From Geothrix sp. 21YS21S-4 (GTDB lineage: Bacteria; Acidobacteriota; Holophagae; Holophagales; Holophagaceae): 64,000 nucleotides of DNA. The stretch is from NCBI RefSeq assembly GCF_030845995.1, contig NZ_CP132719.1, forward strand, positions 186,001 through 250,000, written 5' to 3'. The position numbers and the translations under genes are program-made. The notes under the pieces were generated by a model. It was given only the letters and a program-made list of their open reading frames with translations, ran no database searches and was not told where the DNA came from. Positions 1 through 8,209 of this stretch are shown here, in pieces; position 1 is the stretch's first letter; each line of letters starts with the position of its first letter.

Positions 1-19
1 ACCTAATTGGTATGAGTTC

Positions 20-1342
20 TCAGGCCAGCGCCCGCATCACGCAAAAGAGGGTCCCGTTCCAGCAGGCGTGGATCAGGATCGCGGGCCACAGGCTGCCCGT
101 GCGCCAGAAGGCGAGGCCGAGGACGAAGCCCAGGGTCCCCAGCGCGGGCAGGCCCGCGGGCTGGAGGTGGATGGCGGCGAAGAGGAGGGCCGATCCGACC
201 AGCGCGAGCCCCAGGCCGCCCCGCCGCGCCACCACGGGCAGGATGAACCCCCGGAAGAAGAACTCCTCGAAGACCGGCGCCAGCCCCGCCACCACCGCGA
301 ACATGGCGAGCGTCGGCGCCCAGCCCGACAGCCCCCGCAGCAGTTCCTGCAACTCCCGCTGGGGGTTCTGCTCGGGCGGGAGGATCAGCGACGCGAGGAG
401 GGCCGCCGCCGTCACCAGGGCCACCGCCAGGGCGAGCCCGGCCGCGCCCCAGCTAAGATCCTTGGCCGTGGGCGCGGGCGCCACCCGGCGCCACAGCTCG
501 CCGAAGGACGCGCCTTCGGCCCGCGCCAGCAGGGCGATCCCGACCACGGCATGGGCGAGGGAGGCCAGGGGCAGGACCACCCAGCGGAGGGAGGGCCACG
601 GCGCCAGAAGGAGGACCGCCAGGTTTCCCGAGGCGAAGAAGGCGAGGAACCAGAGGAGGAAGATCAGGGCCGCGGCCCGCTCCGACAGGTGCCAGGCGGG
701 CAGGGGGCGGAGAGGCGGCCGCTTGCGGGTGACCCACAGGTGGATGCCGGCGGCGACGCCTCCCAGCGTGAGGACCGTCAGCAACGACCCCAGCGCCGCG
801 AATCCCGCGAACCGAGCGCGCAGGGCCTTCCGGGCTGCCGTGCGCCGCGCCTCGCCGGAGCCCTCCCGATCCTCCAGGCGGGCCTCCAGCAGGTTCGCGG
901 CATAGCCGTTCCCCAGGCGCCGCTGGACCTCCTGCCGGACCCCGCGCCCCGGCAGCGGCGCGCCGTCGTAGGCCGCGGCGAAGGCCCTCCGGTACCAATC
1001 CCCGATCGCTCCTTTCGGCACCTGGGCCAGCCTCCGGGCGCTTTCCCGGTCGCCGCCTTCGGCCATCAGGACCGCCAGCACCGCCTGATCCCAGGGTTCG
1101 GTGGCCTGGGTTTCCGCGGTCCGCCAGGGAACCGGCGTCTTTCCCAGCGCCTGGGCGCCTCCCACGGCCATTTCTACCAGCCGCCCCTGGAGGCTCGCAT
1201 GGTCCAGGGGCGCGGCCTGGACCTGGTGGCGTCCCCGCAGGACCAGCAGGGACGCGAGCAGGGCCGCGAGGCCGAGGAACGTGATGAGCGGATCCGCCCA
1301 GCGGCGGTCGGGATCCCAGGGGCCGGGTCGGACGGACGTCAT
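20..1342 (-). CDS. CPBP-family intramembrane glutamic protease (CAAX protease-like)
   Basis: This 440-residue membrane protein ends in the ABI/CPBP protease core. The family signature residues are all present: E359/E360 and R364 (EExxxR), F388/H392 (FxxxH) and H425/N429 (HxxxN). An N-terminal membrane anchor (about 18-36) is followed by a soluble segment of about 130 residues (about 40-175), probably outside the cytoplasm, and then by seven or eight hydrophobic helices. Family members cleave substrates within the membrane or process prenylated or peptide products; the substrate here cannot be told. The gene diverges from the thioesterase gene at 1408. The soluble N-terminal insert is longer than in minimal CPBP proteins. 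Confidence 0.85.
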   Translation of the reverse strand: MTSVRPGPWDPDRRWADPLITFLGLAALLASLLVLRGRHQVQAAPLDHASLQGRLVEMAVGGAQALGKTPVPWRTAETQATEPWDQAVLAVLMAEGGDRESARRLAQVPKGAIGDWYRRAFAAAYDGAPLPGRGVRQEVQRRLGNGYAANLLEARLEDREGSGEARRTAARKALRARFAGFAALGSLLTVLTLGGVAAGIHLWVTRKRPPLRPLPAWHLSERAAALIFLLWFLAFFASGNLAVLLLAPWPSLRWVVLPLASLAHAVVGIALLARAEGASFGELWRRVAPAPTAKDLSWGAAGLALAVALVTAAALLASLILPPEQNPQRELQELLRGLSGWAPTLAMFAVVAGLAPVFEEFFFRGFILPVVARRGGLGLALVGSALLFAAIHLQPAGLPALGTLGFVLGLAFWRTGSLWPAILIHACWNGTLFCVMRALA

Positions 1343-1407
1343 GGGGACAGGCTACGCGAAGGAGGGACGCCCCGATCGGGGTATGGTGGGGAGATCGGAG
1401 GCCCGGC

Positions 1408-1803
1408 ATGCCCTTCTCCCATCCCATCGAAGTGCGATTCAGCGACCTGGATGCCATGGGTCACGTGAACAACGCCGTGGTGGTGAGCTTCATGGAGCAG
1501 GCGCGGTTCCAGTGGTGGCGCGCCTTCCTCGGCGGGCGGAAGTTCCAGGAGGAGGGCTTTCTCATCGCGCGGGCCGAAGTGGACTACCGGATGCCCATCC
1601 TCCTCGGCGACGACGTGCGGGTGGAGCTGCACTGCACGAAGGTGGGGAACAGCTCCTTCGAACTGACCTACCGCCTGACCAAGGGCCTGGGCGGCGACCT
1701 GTTCGCCGAGGGGAAGACCGTCCAGGTGATGCTGGACTTCGCCACCCAGCGGCCCAAGCCCCTCGCGCCCACGACCCGGGCCTGGCTGGAAGCCCAGGAC
1801 TGA
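1408..1803 (+). CDS. Acyl-CoA thioesterase, 4HBT hotdog fold (YbgC/FadM-like)
   Basis: This 131-residue protein has the hotdog thioesterase N-terminus, with the catalytic-type motif DLDAMGHVNN at 13-22 (Asp15 as likely nucleophile or base). Length and motif fit single-domain enzymes that hydrolyse acyl-CoA thioesters in the cytoplasm. The start was chosen because the motif sits at the usual distance from it and a GGAGG-like ribosome site lies just upstream (about 1396). Its stop codon overlaps the start of the next gene by one base (TGATG), so the two are translationally coupled. Acyl specificity cannot be read from sequence. Confidence 0.85.
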   Translation: MPFSHPIEVRFSDLDAMGHVNNAVVVSFMEQARFQWWRAFLGGRKFQEEGFLIARAEVDYRMPILLGDDVRVELHCTKVGNSSFELTYRLTKGLGGDLFAEGKTVQVMLDFATQRPKPLAPTTRAWLEAQD

Positions 1804-2555
1804 TGCTCCTCGGCACCGCCGTCTGGCCCGAAGGGCCCGGGGAGCGCCGCGCCCTCGTGGCGCGCCTGGCCTCCGGCCGCGTGGCCGACCTCAACCGGAT
1901 CGAAGCCATCCGTCTGCGAAAGCTGGGCGAGGGCGACCCCGACCGCCTGGCCGAGGCCCTCGTGCCCCCCAGCCTGCGCCGCGTCCTGGAAAGGGGACCC
2001 CGCGCCCTCGCCCGCGCCCGCCAAGCCGCCGCCTACGCCGAAAAATGGGACCGCCGCGGCACCTTGCCCGACAGCTTGGCGCCCCAGGAAGATCAGATCC
2101 ACCTCCTGCCCTGCCTCCCCCGCCCCGCCGCCCTGACGAGCTTCGACGGCCGCAGCCTCGACCGTTTCGTCGTCCGCGGGCCGGGCGCCGAATTGAGCCA
2201 GCTTCCGCAACCGAGCCTGGCGGCCCTCGGTCTTGCCGGAGGTAGTCCTGGGGGCTTCTGTTTGGCGCTGGAAGATGGCGGCGGCGCGGTCCTGGGCGCC
2301 TGGATGATCGACGCTTGGCCAGAGGGCAGCTTGGAACTGAAGGTGGGTTCGATCCGTCGCACCGCGCCTTTGGGTACGTGGAGAGGGCTGGAACTCATCC
2401 CCGCTCTCCGGGCGGGTGAAGTGAGGTTTCTGCCTTTGCCGCGATTCAAGCCACTTCAGGAACTGCTGCCTGGGGCGGAAATTTGTATCGCCACTCCATT
2501 CGAGGTGTTGGGGCTGAATGCGGGAGCAGAGGGGATTCACCCCACGGTGCATTAG
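1803..2555 (+). CDS. Hypothetical protein coupled to the thioesterase
   Basis: This 250-residue soluble protein has no signal peptide or membrane segment. Its ATG shares a base with the thioesterase stop codon. I do not recognise it firmly. The first 110 residues (a short G-x-V-A-D-L segment, then an Ala/Arg-rich helix and LLPCLPRP) faintly recall the N-terminal part of fumarylacetoacetate-hydrolase-like proteins, but I cannot find the metal-binding Glu/Asp set of that family further on. Base composition becomes less GC-rich towards the 3' end, next to the lower-GC patch that follows. The reading frame is well supported by coupling and codon use; function is unknown. Confidence 0.6.
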   Translation: MLLGTAVWPEGPGERRALVARLASGRVADLNRIEAIRLRKLGEGDPDRLAEALVPPSLRRVLERGPRALARARQAAAYAEKWDRRGTLPDSLAPQEDQIHLLPCLPRPAALTSFDGRSLDRFVVRGPGAELSQLPQPSLAALGLAGGSPGGFCLALEDGGGAVLGAWMIDAWPEGSLELKVGSIRRTAPLGTWRGLELIPALRAGEVRFLPLPRFKPLQELLPGAEICIATPFEVLGLNAGAEGIHPTVH

Positions 2556-2749
2556 GAGCAAACCCAAGCCTGACTGCGCCCTGCTCGTTGGATGGAAAGC
2601 CGGTGGTGTTCCTTGTGCTTAGGTCGTGATTTTTGGATGCTTTGGAGACAATCTCCGCAAAGCCCCGGCAAAAAGCCTCTTGTCGAATCAAGCAGTGGGC
2701 GAGAATGGTAAAACATTGGCTCACCCATTTCAAAATTTAGGCCACAGTC

Positions 2750-2980
2750 ATGATTCCAGTGATTTCCGTTCTGGCCGCCATCGCATCCGCCGTGGGGATC
2801 TACCTTTTCTTTTTTGATGACCCCAAGGAACTCATCGAGCAATTCATCGTCTCGACCATAGGCGGCGGCCGTGACTATAGGGTGTTCATCCTTGTCTCGG
2901 TGCCAGTGGTGACAGGACTGCTGACGTACCTTTTTCTTCTGCGCCTCATGGGTAAACCTCTGTCCATTCCTTTTCTCTGA
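2750..2980 (+). CDS. Putative small two-helix membrane protein
   Basis: This 76-residue open frame has two clear hydrophobic stretches (about 2-20 and 45-68) separated by an acidic loop (DDPKELIEQF), so it looks like a small integral membrane protein. It lies in a visibly lower-GC patch (about 2560-3180) unlike its neighbours. The ribosome site is weak: TAGG eight bases before ATG. No homologue is recognised. It may be a real orphan gene or a chance frame in intergenic DNA; the two well-formed helices argue mildly for a gene. Confidence 0.4.
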   Translation: MIPVISVLAAIASAVGIYLFFFDDPKELIEQFIVSTIGGGRDYRVFILVSVPVVTGLLTYLFLLRLMGKPLSIPFL

Positions 2981-3098
2981 CTCATGGCTGTTTGATTTCA
3001 ATTCAGGCTCAGCGGCTCATTCACTGGTTCGCTGTCGTTGTTTATTGGCTTTTCATCGCCAAATCGCCTGACGAGAGCGTCGACCTGATCGTCAGCGC

Positions 3099-4502
3099 TC
3101 ACCCCCGCATCATCTCCGCAATCAAAAACGCCATCTCCAAACTCTGCGTTCCATTCAGCCTCGGATCGCACCCCGTTTCGTAGGCTTTGGCGAGGTCGGC
3201 TTCGGAGAGGTTTTCGCTGCCGCCTGTGCATTCGGTGACGGGTTCGCCGGTGAGTTCGATGTGGACGCCGCCCAGGTGGGAGCGGTGGGCGCGGTGGATC
3301 TCGAAGGCCTGGCGCAGTTCGGACAGGATGGCGCCGAAGTCGCGGGTCTTCACCTCGCGCATCGTGCGCGAGGCCCTTTGGGCCACGCCTTTGGCGCGGT
3401 GGCCCTCCGCCTCCTGCTCCGGGCTGAGCCCCACCTGGACGCTGACGCCGTTGCCGTGCATGGGGTCGCAGCTCCACAGGACGGGGTGGCCGGTGGCCTG
3501 GACGGCCTTCAGCAGGGGCGGAAGGGCTTCCTGAATCTTCGCGGCGCCAAAGCGGGTGATGAGCGTGAGGCGGCCGGGTTCGCGGTCAGGGTCGAGCTTC
3601 GCCAGCAGGTCGGCGAGGTGTTCCGGCGTGGCGCTGGGGCCGACTTTCACGCCGAGGGGGTTGCGGATGCCGCGCAAGTACTCGACGTGGGCGCCGTCCA
3701 ACTGCCGCGTGCGCTCACCGATCCACAGGGTGTGGGCGCCCAGGTTGTAGTAGGCGGACGCCCCGCCCACCCAGCGGGTGAGGGCCTCTTCGTAGGGCAG
3801 GAGCAGGGCTTCGTGGCTGGTGAAGAAGTCGATGCGCTCCAGAGCCTCTCGCTGGACGCCGCCCAGGGCCTCCAGGAAATCCAGGGATTCGCGCACTTGG
3901 TCGAGGGTTCGGCGGTAGGCGGGGACGCTTCCCGTTTCGCCGGGCAGCTCCCAGCGCTCGGGGTGGTGCAGGTCCGCGAACCCGCCCGCGGCGAGGGCGC
4001 GCAGGTGGTTGAGGGTGGCCGAGGCGTGGAAGTAGGCCTCCAGCAGCCGGCCGGGATCCGCCCGCCGCGCGGCCTCGCTGGCCTCCAACCCGTTGACCAG
4101 ATCGCCGCGGTAGCTGGGGAGTTCCCGTCCCTGGACCGTTTCCGTGGGCTTGCTGCGGGGCTTGGCGAACTGGCCGGCGATGCGCCCGATCCGCACCACG
4201 GGCCGGCGGCCGCCGTGGGCGAGGACCACGGACATCTGGAGCAGGACGCGGAGCTTGCCCTCGATGGCTTCCGGCGTGCAGTCCTTGAACTGCTCGGCGC
4301 AGTCCCCGCCCTGGAGCAGGAAGCGCCGGCCCGAGGCGGCGTCCGCCAGCAGGCCGCGCAGCCGCTCCACCTCCTCGGGCACCACCAGGGGTGGCAGCCG
4401 GCGGAGCCGCGCCAGGGCGGCCTCCAGCTCGGAGGGATCGTCGTAGGCCGGCTGCTGCTGGGCCGGGAAGCGCTGCCAGCTGTGGGGGTTCCAGGGCGTC
4501 AT
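3099..4502 (-). CDS. Class II 3-deoxy-7-phosphoheptulonate (DAHP) synthase
   Basis: This 467-residue protein joins phosphoenolpyruvate and erythrose 4-phosphate in the first step of the shikimate pathway. It belongs to the plant/Mycobacterium type: the N-terminus MTPWNPHSW, GGDCAEQF, the Arg-rich GQFAKPRS segment and YRGDLVNG are family hallmarks. The open frame extends further upstream, but the ATG at 4502 is chosen because class II enzymes begin with this WxPxSW segment and because the response regulator gene stops 18 bases upstream. It is the third gene of a kinase - regulator - DAHP synthase run on this strand. The 3' end abuts a lower-GC patch. Confidence 0.95.
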   Translation of the reverse strand: MTPWNPHSWQRFPAQQQPAYDDPSELEAALARLRRLPPLVVPEEVERLRGLLADAASGRRFLLQGGDCAEQFKDCTPEAIEGKLRVLLQMSVVLAHGGRRPVVRIGRIAGQFAKPRSKPTETVQGRELPSYRGDLVNGLEASEAARRADPGRLLEAYFHASATLNHLRALAAGGFADLHHPERWELPGETGSVPAYRRTLDQVRESLDFLEALGGVQREALERIDFFTSHEALLLPYEEALTRWVGGASAYYNLGAHTLWIGERTRQLDGAHVEYLRGIRNPLGVKVGPSATPEHLADLLAKLDPDREPGRLTLITRFGAAKIQEALPPLLKAVQATGHPVLWSCDPMHGNGVSVQVGLSPEQEAEGHRAKGVAQRASRTMREVKTRDFGAILSELRQAFEIHRAHRSHLGGVHIELTGEPVTECTGGSENLSEADLAKAYETGCDPRLNGTQSLEMAFLIAEMMRG

Positions 4503-4519
4503 GCCCCATTCTGCCCGAC

Positions 4520-5227
4520 TCAGACGGGCTGGATCTCCACGGGCGCGACCCAGCGGTAGCCCTCGCCGCCCACGGTGGCGATCCACGACGCGCCCTGGTC
4601 CTCGCCCAGCTTGCGGCGGAGGTTGGCGATGTGGACGTCCACGGTGCGGGCGGTGGGCCGCGCGTCGGCCTCCCACGCGAGCTGGAGCAGTTCCTTCCGG
4701 CTGTGCGTGCGGCCCGCGTGGGTGATGAGGATCTCCAGCAGGCGGAATTCCCGGGGCGTGAGGTCCAGGGCGCGCTCCTCCCGCCGGGCCTCCAGCCGCG
4801 GCAGGTCGAAGCGGAAGGGACCGGACCGCAGCAGGGGCGGGCGGTCCACGGGGCGCGTACGGCGGAGGATGGCCTTCACGCGGGCCATCAGTTCGAGCAC
4901 CGAGAACGGCTTCACCAGGTAGTCGTCCGCGCCCAAGCTCAGGCCTTGCACGCGATCCGCTTCCTCGCCGCGGGCGGTGAGCAGCAGGACCGGCACCTCG
5001 TCCCGGCGCTCCCGCAGGGCGCGAAGCACCGCGAATCCGTCGAGCTGGGGCAGCATCAGGTCGAGGACGATCAGGTCGGCCGGATGCGCCGCCTGCGCCG
5101 CCAGGGCGGGCAGACCGTCCCCCACCGCCTCCACGGAATAGCCTTCAAAGCCCAGGTTGTTGACGAGGAGCTGGCAGAGGGAGGGTTCGTCCTCTACCAC
5201 GAGGATGTGGGTCACGGCGTCACTCAA
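4520..5227 (-). CDS. OmpR/PhoB-family response regulator
   Basis: This 235-residue protein has a receiver domain (about 7-120; acidic pocket E12/D13, phospho-acceptor Asp56 in VLDLMLP, Lys in LVKPF) and a C-terminal winged-helix DNA-binding domain (about 135-232, ending in the RKLGED and GEGYRW segments typical of OmpR/PhoB). It is encoded 64 bases after the histidine kinase gene and is the obvious partner of that kinase. The class II DAHP synthase gene follows after 17 bases. DNA targets are unknown. Confidence 0.93.
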   Translation of the reverse strand: MSDAVTHILVVEDEPSLCQLLVNNLGFEGYSVEAVGDGLPALAAQAAHPADLIVLDLMLPQLDGFAVLRALRERRDEVPVLLLTARGEEADRVQGLSLGADDYLVKPFSVLELMARVKAILRRTRPVDRPPLLRSGPFRFDLPRLEARREERALDLTPREFRLLEILITHAGRTHSRKELLQLAWEADARPTARTVDVHIANLRRKLGEDQGASWIATVGGEGYRWVAPVEIQPV

Positions 5228-5291
5228 GGATCAGTGATTTCAAGATCCCGCTCTTTTCTTGGGAAGACAAGATGATTGAAGACCCCGAGGT

Positions 5292-6863
5292 TCACGCGGC
5301 GGGAATCTCCAGGAGGGCGCTGAAACCCTCGCCCGGGCCGGAGGCGAAAGTGAGGCCCCAGCCCTCCTGTCCGGCCACCTGGACCAGGAGGCTCAGCCCC
5401 AGGCCCTGGCCCTCGCGCAGGAAGCCCTCCTTGCCCCGGTTTCGGAGGCGCTGGAAGGGGCGGCCCAAGGCTTTCACCTGGTGGGGCTCCAGCCCGTCCC
5501 CCTCGTCGGTGACCTGGATGCACAGGCGGCGGCGGACCCGCCAGGTCTCCAGCGTGACCCGCCCTTTGCCGTGGGCGAGGGCGTTCTCCACCAGGGTGAA
5601 GACGGCGGAGCGCAGGGAGGGCAGGGGCGCGTGGCCGGCGTCCGCGGCGAGGTGCAGGTCCAGCGGGCGATTCTCCAGGTCGAAGGCCGGTTGCAGGTCC
5701 TCCGCCACTTCCTCGAACCAGGCCTGGGTGGCCTGGCCCCGCGGCCCAGACGCCCCGCCTCCCCGGATGACCCGCAGGCCGGTCTCGATGAGGGTGGTGA
5801 GGTGGTCCACTTCCTCGCCGATCTTCAGCAGCTCCTCGTCGGCGCGGTCAGGGCTCAGGCGGCCCAGGCGGAGGGAATCGCACCGGAACTTGAGGATGGC
5901 CAGCGGCGTCTTGAGGCTGTGGGTCATGGAGGCCATCCGGTCCGCGTCCAGGACGGCCTTGCGGCGGGTCCGATGCCGCAGCCACAGGCCCAGGAGAAGG
6001 GCCGCGCCGAGCAGGGCGGCGACGCCCCAGGCGGTCCAGTACTGGTGCCGCAGGGCCGTGCGGAAGTCCCGCTGCTGGGCGTCGAACCCGACGCCGCCCA
6101 GGTTCCAGCCGTCGCCAAAGGCGTTGGTCTTGGTGGTGGTGCCCAGCGGCAGGTAGGCGATGCTGCGCGGATCGGCCTGGAGGTTGGGCTCGGCGCCCCA
6201 GGCCTGGGGGCGGAGGTTGTCCCGCTCCAGGTCCGTTTCCCGCACCAGCCCCATGCGGAGGGCGCGGTTGGGGGCGAGGGCGATGTTCAGTTCCCGCTCC
6301 ACCTCGGGCGACCCGGGCCGCCACCGCTTGAGCACCAGCCAGCGATCGGAAAGGAGCACCACCGTGGCCACCTTGCCGAACTCGGGATCCTGCTCCTTCG
6401 ACGGATTCCACTCGAAGCGCTGGGCCGTCTCCGCGTGGGTCATCCACCCTAGGTAGCGCTGGGCCCGGTCGGGATCGCGCGGGCTCACCAGCCGATCTCC
6501 CTCGCGGATCCACAGGTGGCGGCCCTCGAAGCGGTCCAGCAGGGCCGTCACCAGCGGCTGGTCCGCCAAAAACCGGCGGACATCGGGCTCGTCGCCGCGC
6601 TTCACCGTCTGGAGCACCGGCAGGCTCTTCCAGTGGCGCTCCACGGCCTCGAAGTCCACCCAGTGGGCTTCCATGTAGGCCTGCCGCCCGTTGTTGAGCT
6701 GGTCCAGCCGGTAGTAGCCCGGCGCGGAAGCGAGCAGCAGCGCAGTGGCCAGCCCCGCCAGCGCCAGCAGCAGGATTCCGCTGCGCTGCTGGAGGCGCTG
6801 CCAGCGCGAAGGGCCGACTCCGGGATGGAGGGCGCGGTAGCGGGAGGTGCGGTGGCGATACAT
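5292..6863 (-). CDS. Sensor histidine kinase
   Basis: This 523-residue sensor has a first membrane helix at about 29-47, a periplasmic sensor region of about 225 residues with no domain I recognise, a second helix at about 278-295, then a DHp domain with phospho-accepting His315 (MTHSLKTPL) and an ATPase domain with N box (VENALAHG, Asn427), G1 (DEGDG, Asp453) and G2 (GQGLGLSL). No HAMP domain is evident between helix 2 and the H box; the linker is only about 18 residues. It begins the kinase - regulator - DAHP synthase run. Signal unknown. Confidence 0.92.
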   Translation of the reverse strand: MYRHRTSRYRALHPGVGPSRWQRLQQRSGILLLALAGLATALLLASAPGYYRLDQLNNGRQAYMEAHWVDFEAVERHWKSLPVLQTVKRGDEPDVRRFLADQPLVTALLDRFEGRHLWIREGDRLVSPRDPDRAQRYLGWMTHAETAQRFEWNPSKEQDPEFGKVATVVLLSDRWLVLKRWRPGSPEVERELNIALAPNRALRMGLVRETDLERDNLRPQAWGAEPNLQADPRSIAYLPLGTTTKTNAFGDGWNLGGVGFDAQQRDFRTALRHQYWTAWGVAALLGAALLLGLWLRHRTRRKAVLDADRMASMTHSLKTPLAILKFRCDSLRLGRLSPDRADEELLKIGEEVDHLTTLIETGLRVIRGGGASGPRGQATQAWFEEVAEDLQPAFDLENRPLDLHLAADAGHAPLPSLRSAVFTLVENALAHGKGRVTLETWRVRRRLCIQVTDEGDGLEPHQVKALGRPFQRLRNRGKEGFLREGQGLGLSLLVQVAGQEGWGLTFASGPGEGFSALLEIPAA

Positions 6864-6916
6864 GGGCGCTCGGCGGGGGATTCCGCCAGCTTAGCGGCGT
6901 TGGCCCCGCGGCGCGA

Positions 6917-7885
6917 TCAGCCCAGCGCCAGCATCCGTTCCAGGGGCTTCAGGGCCTTCCGGCGGATGGTCTCGTCCAACTGGATCTCCGGCTGCAGGTC
7001 CCGCAGGCAGAGGTAGAGCTTCTCCAGGGTGTTGAGCTTCATGTAGGGGCACAGGCTGCAGTTGCACCCGCTGTCCGCCGGGGCGGGAATCAGTTCGGCC
7101 CCGGGCCGCCGCTGACGCATCTGGTGGAGGATGCCCGCCTCCGTGGCGACGATGAAAGACGTCGCTTCGTCCTGGGCCACGAAGTTGAGCAGGGCCGCGG
7201 TGGAGCCCACGAAATCCGCCAGCTGGCTCACGGTGGCGTCGCACTCGGGGTGGGCGATGAGCTTGGCGCCGGGGTGCTGGGCCTTCAGCACCGCCAGCCG
7301 CTTGGCGGTGAACTGCTCATGGACGATGCAAAAGCCCGGGAACAGGACCATGTCCCGCCCGGTCTGCTTCATGACCCACTTGCCGAGGTGGCGGTCGGGG
7401 GCGAAGACGAGCTTGCGGTCGCGCGGGAGGCTCTCGACGACGCGCACGGCGTTGCTGCTGGTGCAGATGATGGTGCTCAGCGCCTTCACGCCCGCGGAGC
7501 AGTTGATGTAGCTCACCACGTCGTGATCGGGGTACTGCTCCAGCCACCGCTCGAAGACCTCCGCCGAACAGCGGTCCGCGAGGCTGCACCCCGCGTCCAT
7601 GTCGGGGATCACCACCGTCTTGCCGGGATTGAGGATCTTGGCGGTCTCCGCCATGAAGTGCACGCCGCAGAAGGCGATGACGTCGGCGTCGGCCTTGGCG
7701 GCCTGCTGGCTCAGCTGGAGGCTGTCGCCCACGAAGTCCGCCAGATCCTGGATCTCGGGCTCCTGGTAGTAGTGGGCCAGCAGAACCGCGCGGCGCTCGG
7801 CCTTCAGGCGGCGGATCTCCGCGGGCAGGTCGAGGCCGGCGGGGATGCTTTCGAGGTCGGGGACGTAGGGGGCGGTCAGGTCCAT
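6917..7885 (-). CDS. nadA: Quinolinate synthase
   Basis: This 322-residue enzyme condenses iminoaspartate with dihydroxyacetone phosphate to quinolinate in de novo NAD synthesis. It holds one [4Fe-4S] cluster. The expected cysteine regions are visible: FCGVHFM, the NCSAGVKA segment, HPECDATV and the C-terminal [29 protein letters not shown] near the N-terminus is diagnostic. The ATG at 7885 places this motif at the normal position. No nadB or nadC lies nearby. It is divergent from glnN, across a gap of 324 bases. Confidence 0.96.
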   Translation of the reverse strand: MDLTAPYVPDLESIPAGLDLPAEIRRLKAERRAVLLAHYYQEPEIQDLADFVGDSLQLSQQAAKADADVIAFCGVHFMAETAKILNPGKTVVIPDMDAGCSLADRCSAEVFERWLEQYPDHDVVSYINCSAGVKALSTIICTSSNAVRVVESLPRDRKLVFAPDRHLGKWVMKQTGRDMVLFPGFCIVHEQFTAKRLAVLKAQHPGAKLIAHPECDATVSQLADFVGSTAALLNFVAQDEATSFIVATEAGILHQMRQRRPGAELIPAPADSGCNCSLCPYMKLNTLEKLYLCLRDLQPEIQLDETIRRKALKPLERMLALG

Positions 7886-7897
7886 GGCTCTTCCATT

Positions 7898-8182
7898 CTA
7901 GGCCTTCCCCAGGAAGCGGCGGATGCGCTCCCCGGGCTCGGGGCGATCGAAGACTTCGGCGAAGGCGGCGCGTTCCCACGCGAGGGCGGCGAGGCGGGGA
8001 AGGCCGTCTTGCCGGACCTGAAGGTCGTCAAGACGGGAAATCGCCGTGGGGGACGTATTAAACCCTGTCGCCACAAGGGCGTTGGGGCTATCCTGGGGGT
8101 GGATCGCAGGGTCCAGGTGGATGTGGGAATCCGATGGCCGCCCCCCGGGGACGGGCATCGGTCCAGGTCTAGGTGGATTCAT
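7898..8182 (-). other. Short open frame upstream of nadA; possible crotonase C-terminal remnant
   Basis: An open frame of 94 codons ends 12 bases before nadA. Its last 35 or so residues (ALAWERAAFAEVF, GERIRRFLGKA) follow the pattern of an enoyl-CoA hydratase C-terminus, where a helix ends in FLxK. The N-terminal part looks like translated non-coding DNA and I see no good ribosome site near the point where the resemblance begins. It could be a decayed gene end, a tiny gene, or coincidence. Together with the rest of 7886-8209 (divergent promoter region, a hairpin at 8131-8161) it fills the only gap over 300 bases in this part of the window. Confidence 0.25.
8131..8161 (+). promoter_or_regulatory. 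Leader hairpin upstream of glnN
   Basis: CCGATG (8131-8136) and CATCGG (8156-8161) form an inverted repeat around a C/G-rich centre that can pair further. A GGTCCAGGT element occurs on each side (8110-8118 and 8160-8168). The structure ends about 48 bases before the glnN start and could influence its expression. No known glutamine or 2-oxoglutarate RNA motif is recognised. Confidence 0.3.
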
Positions 8183-8209
8183 GCCTCATCGTCCAAGGGG
8201 GGGACACAC

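Noticed and set aside
8040-8070. A sigma-54 type promoter for glnN
   Set aside because: No GG-N10-GC element with the TGGCAC/TTGCA pattern is present; only a TATTAA-like box is visible, without a good -35.
7124-8209. N-terminal extension of glutamine synthetase back to 7124
   Set aside because: The extension is antisense to nadA and lacks similarity; the family N-terminus starts at 8210 behind a purine-rich site.
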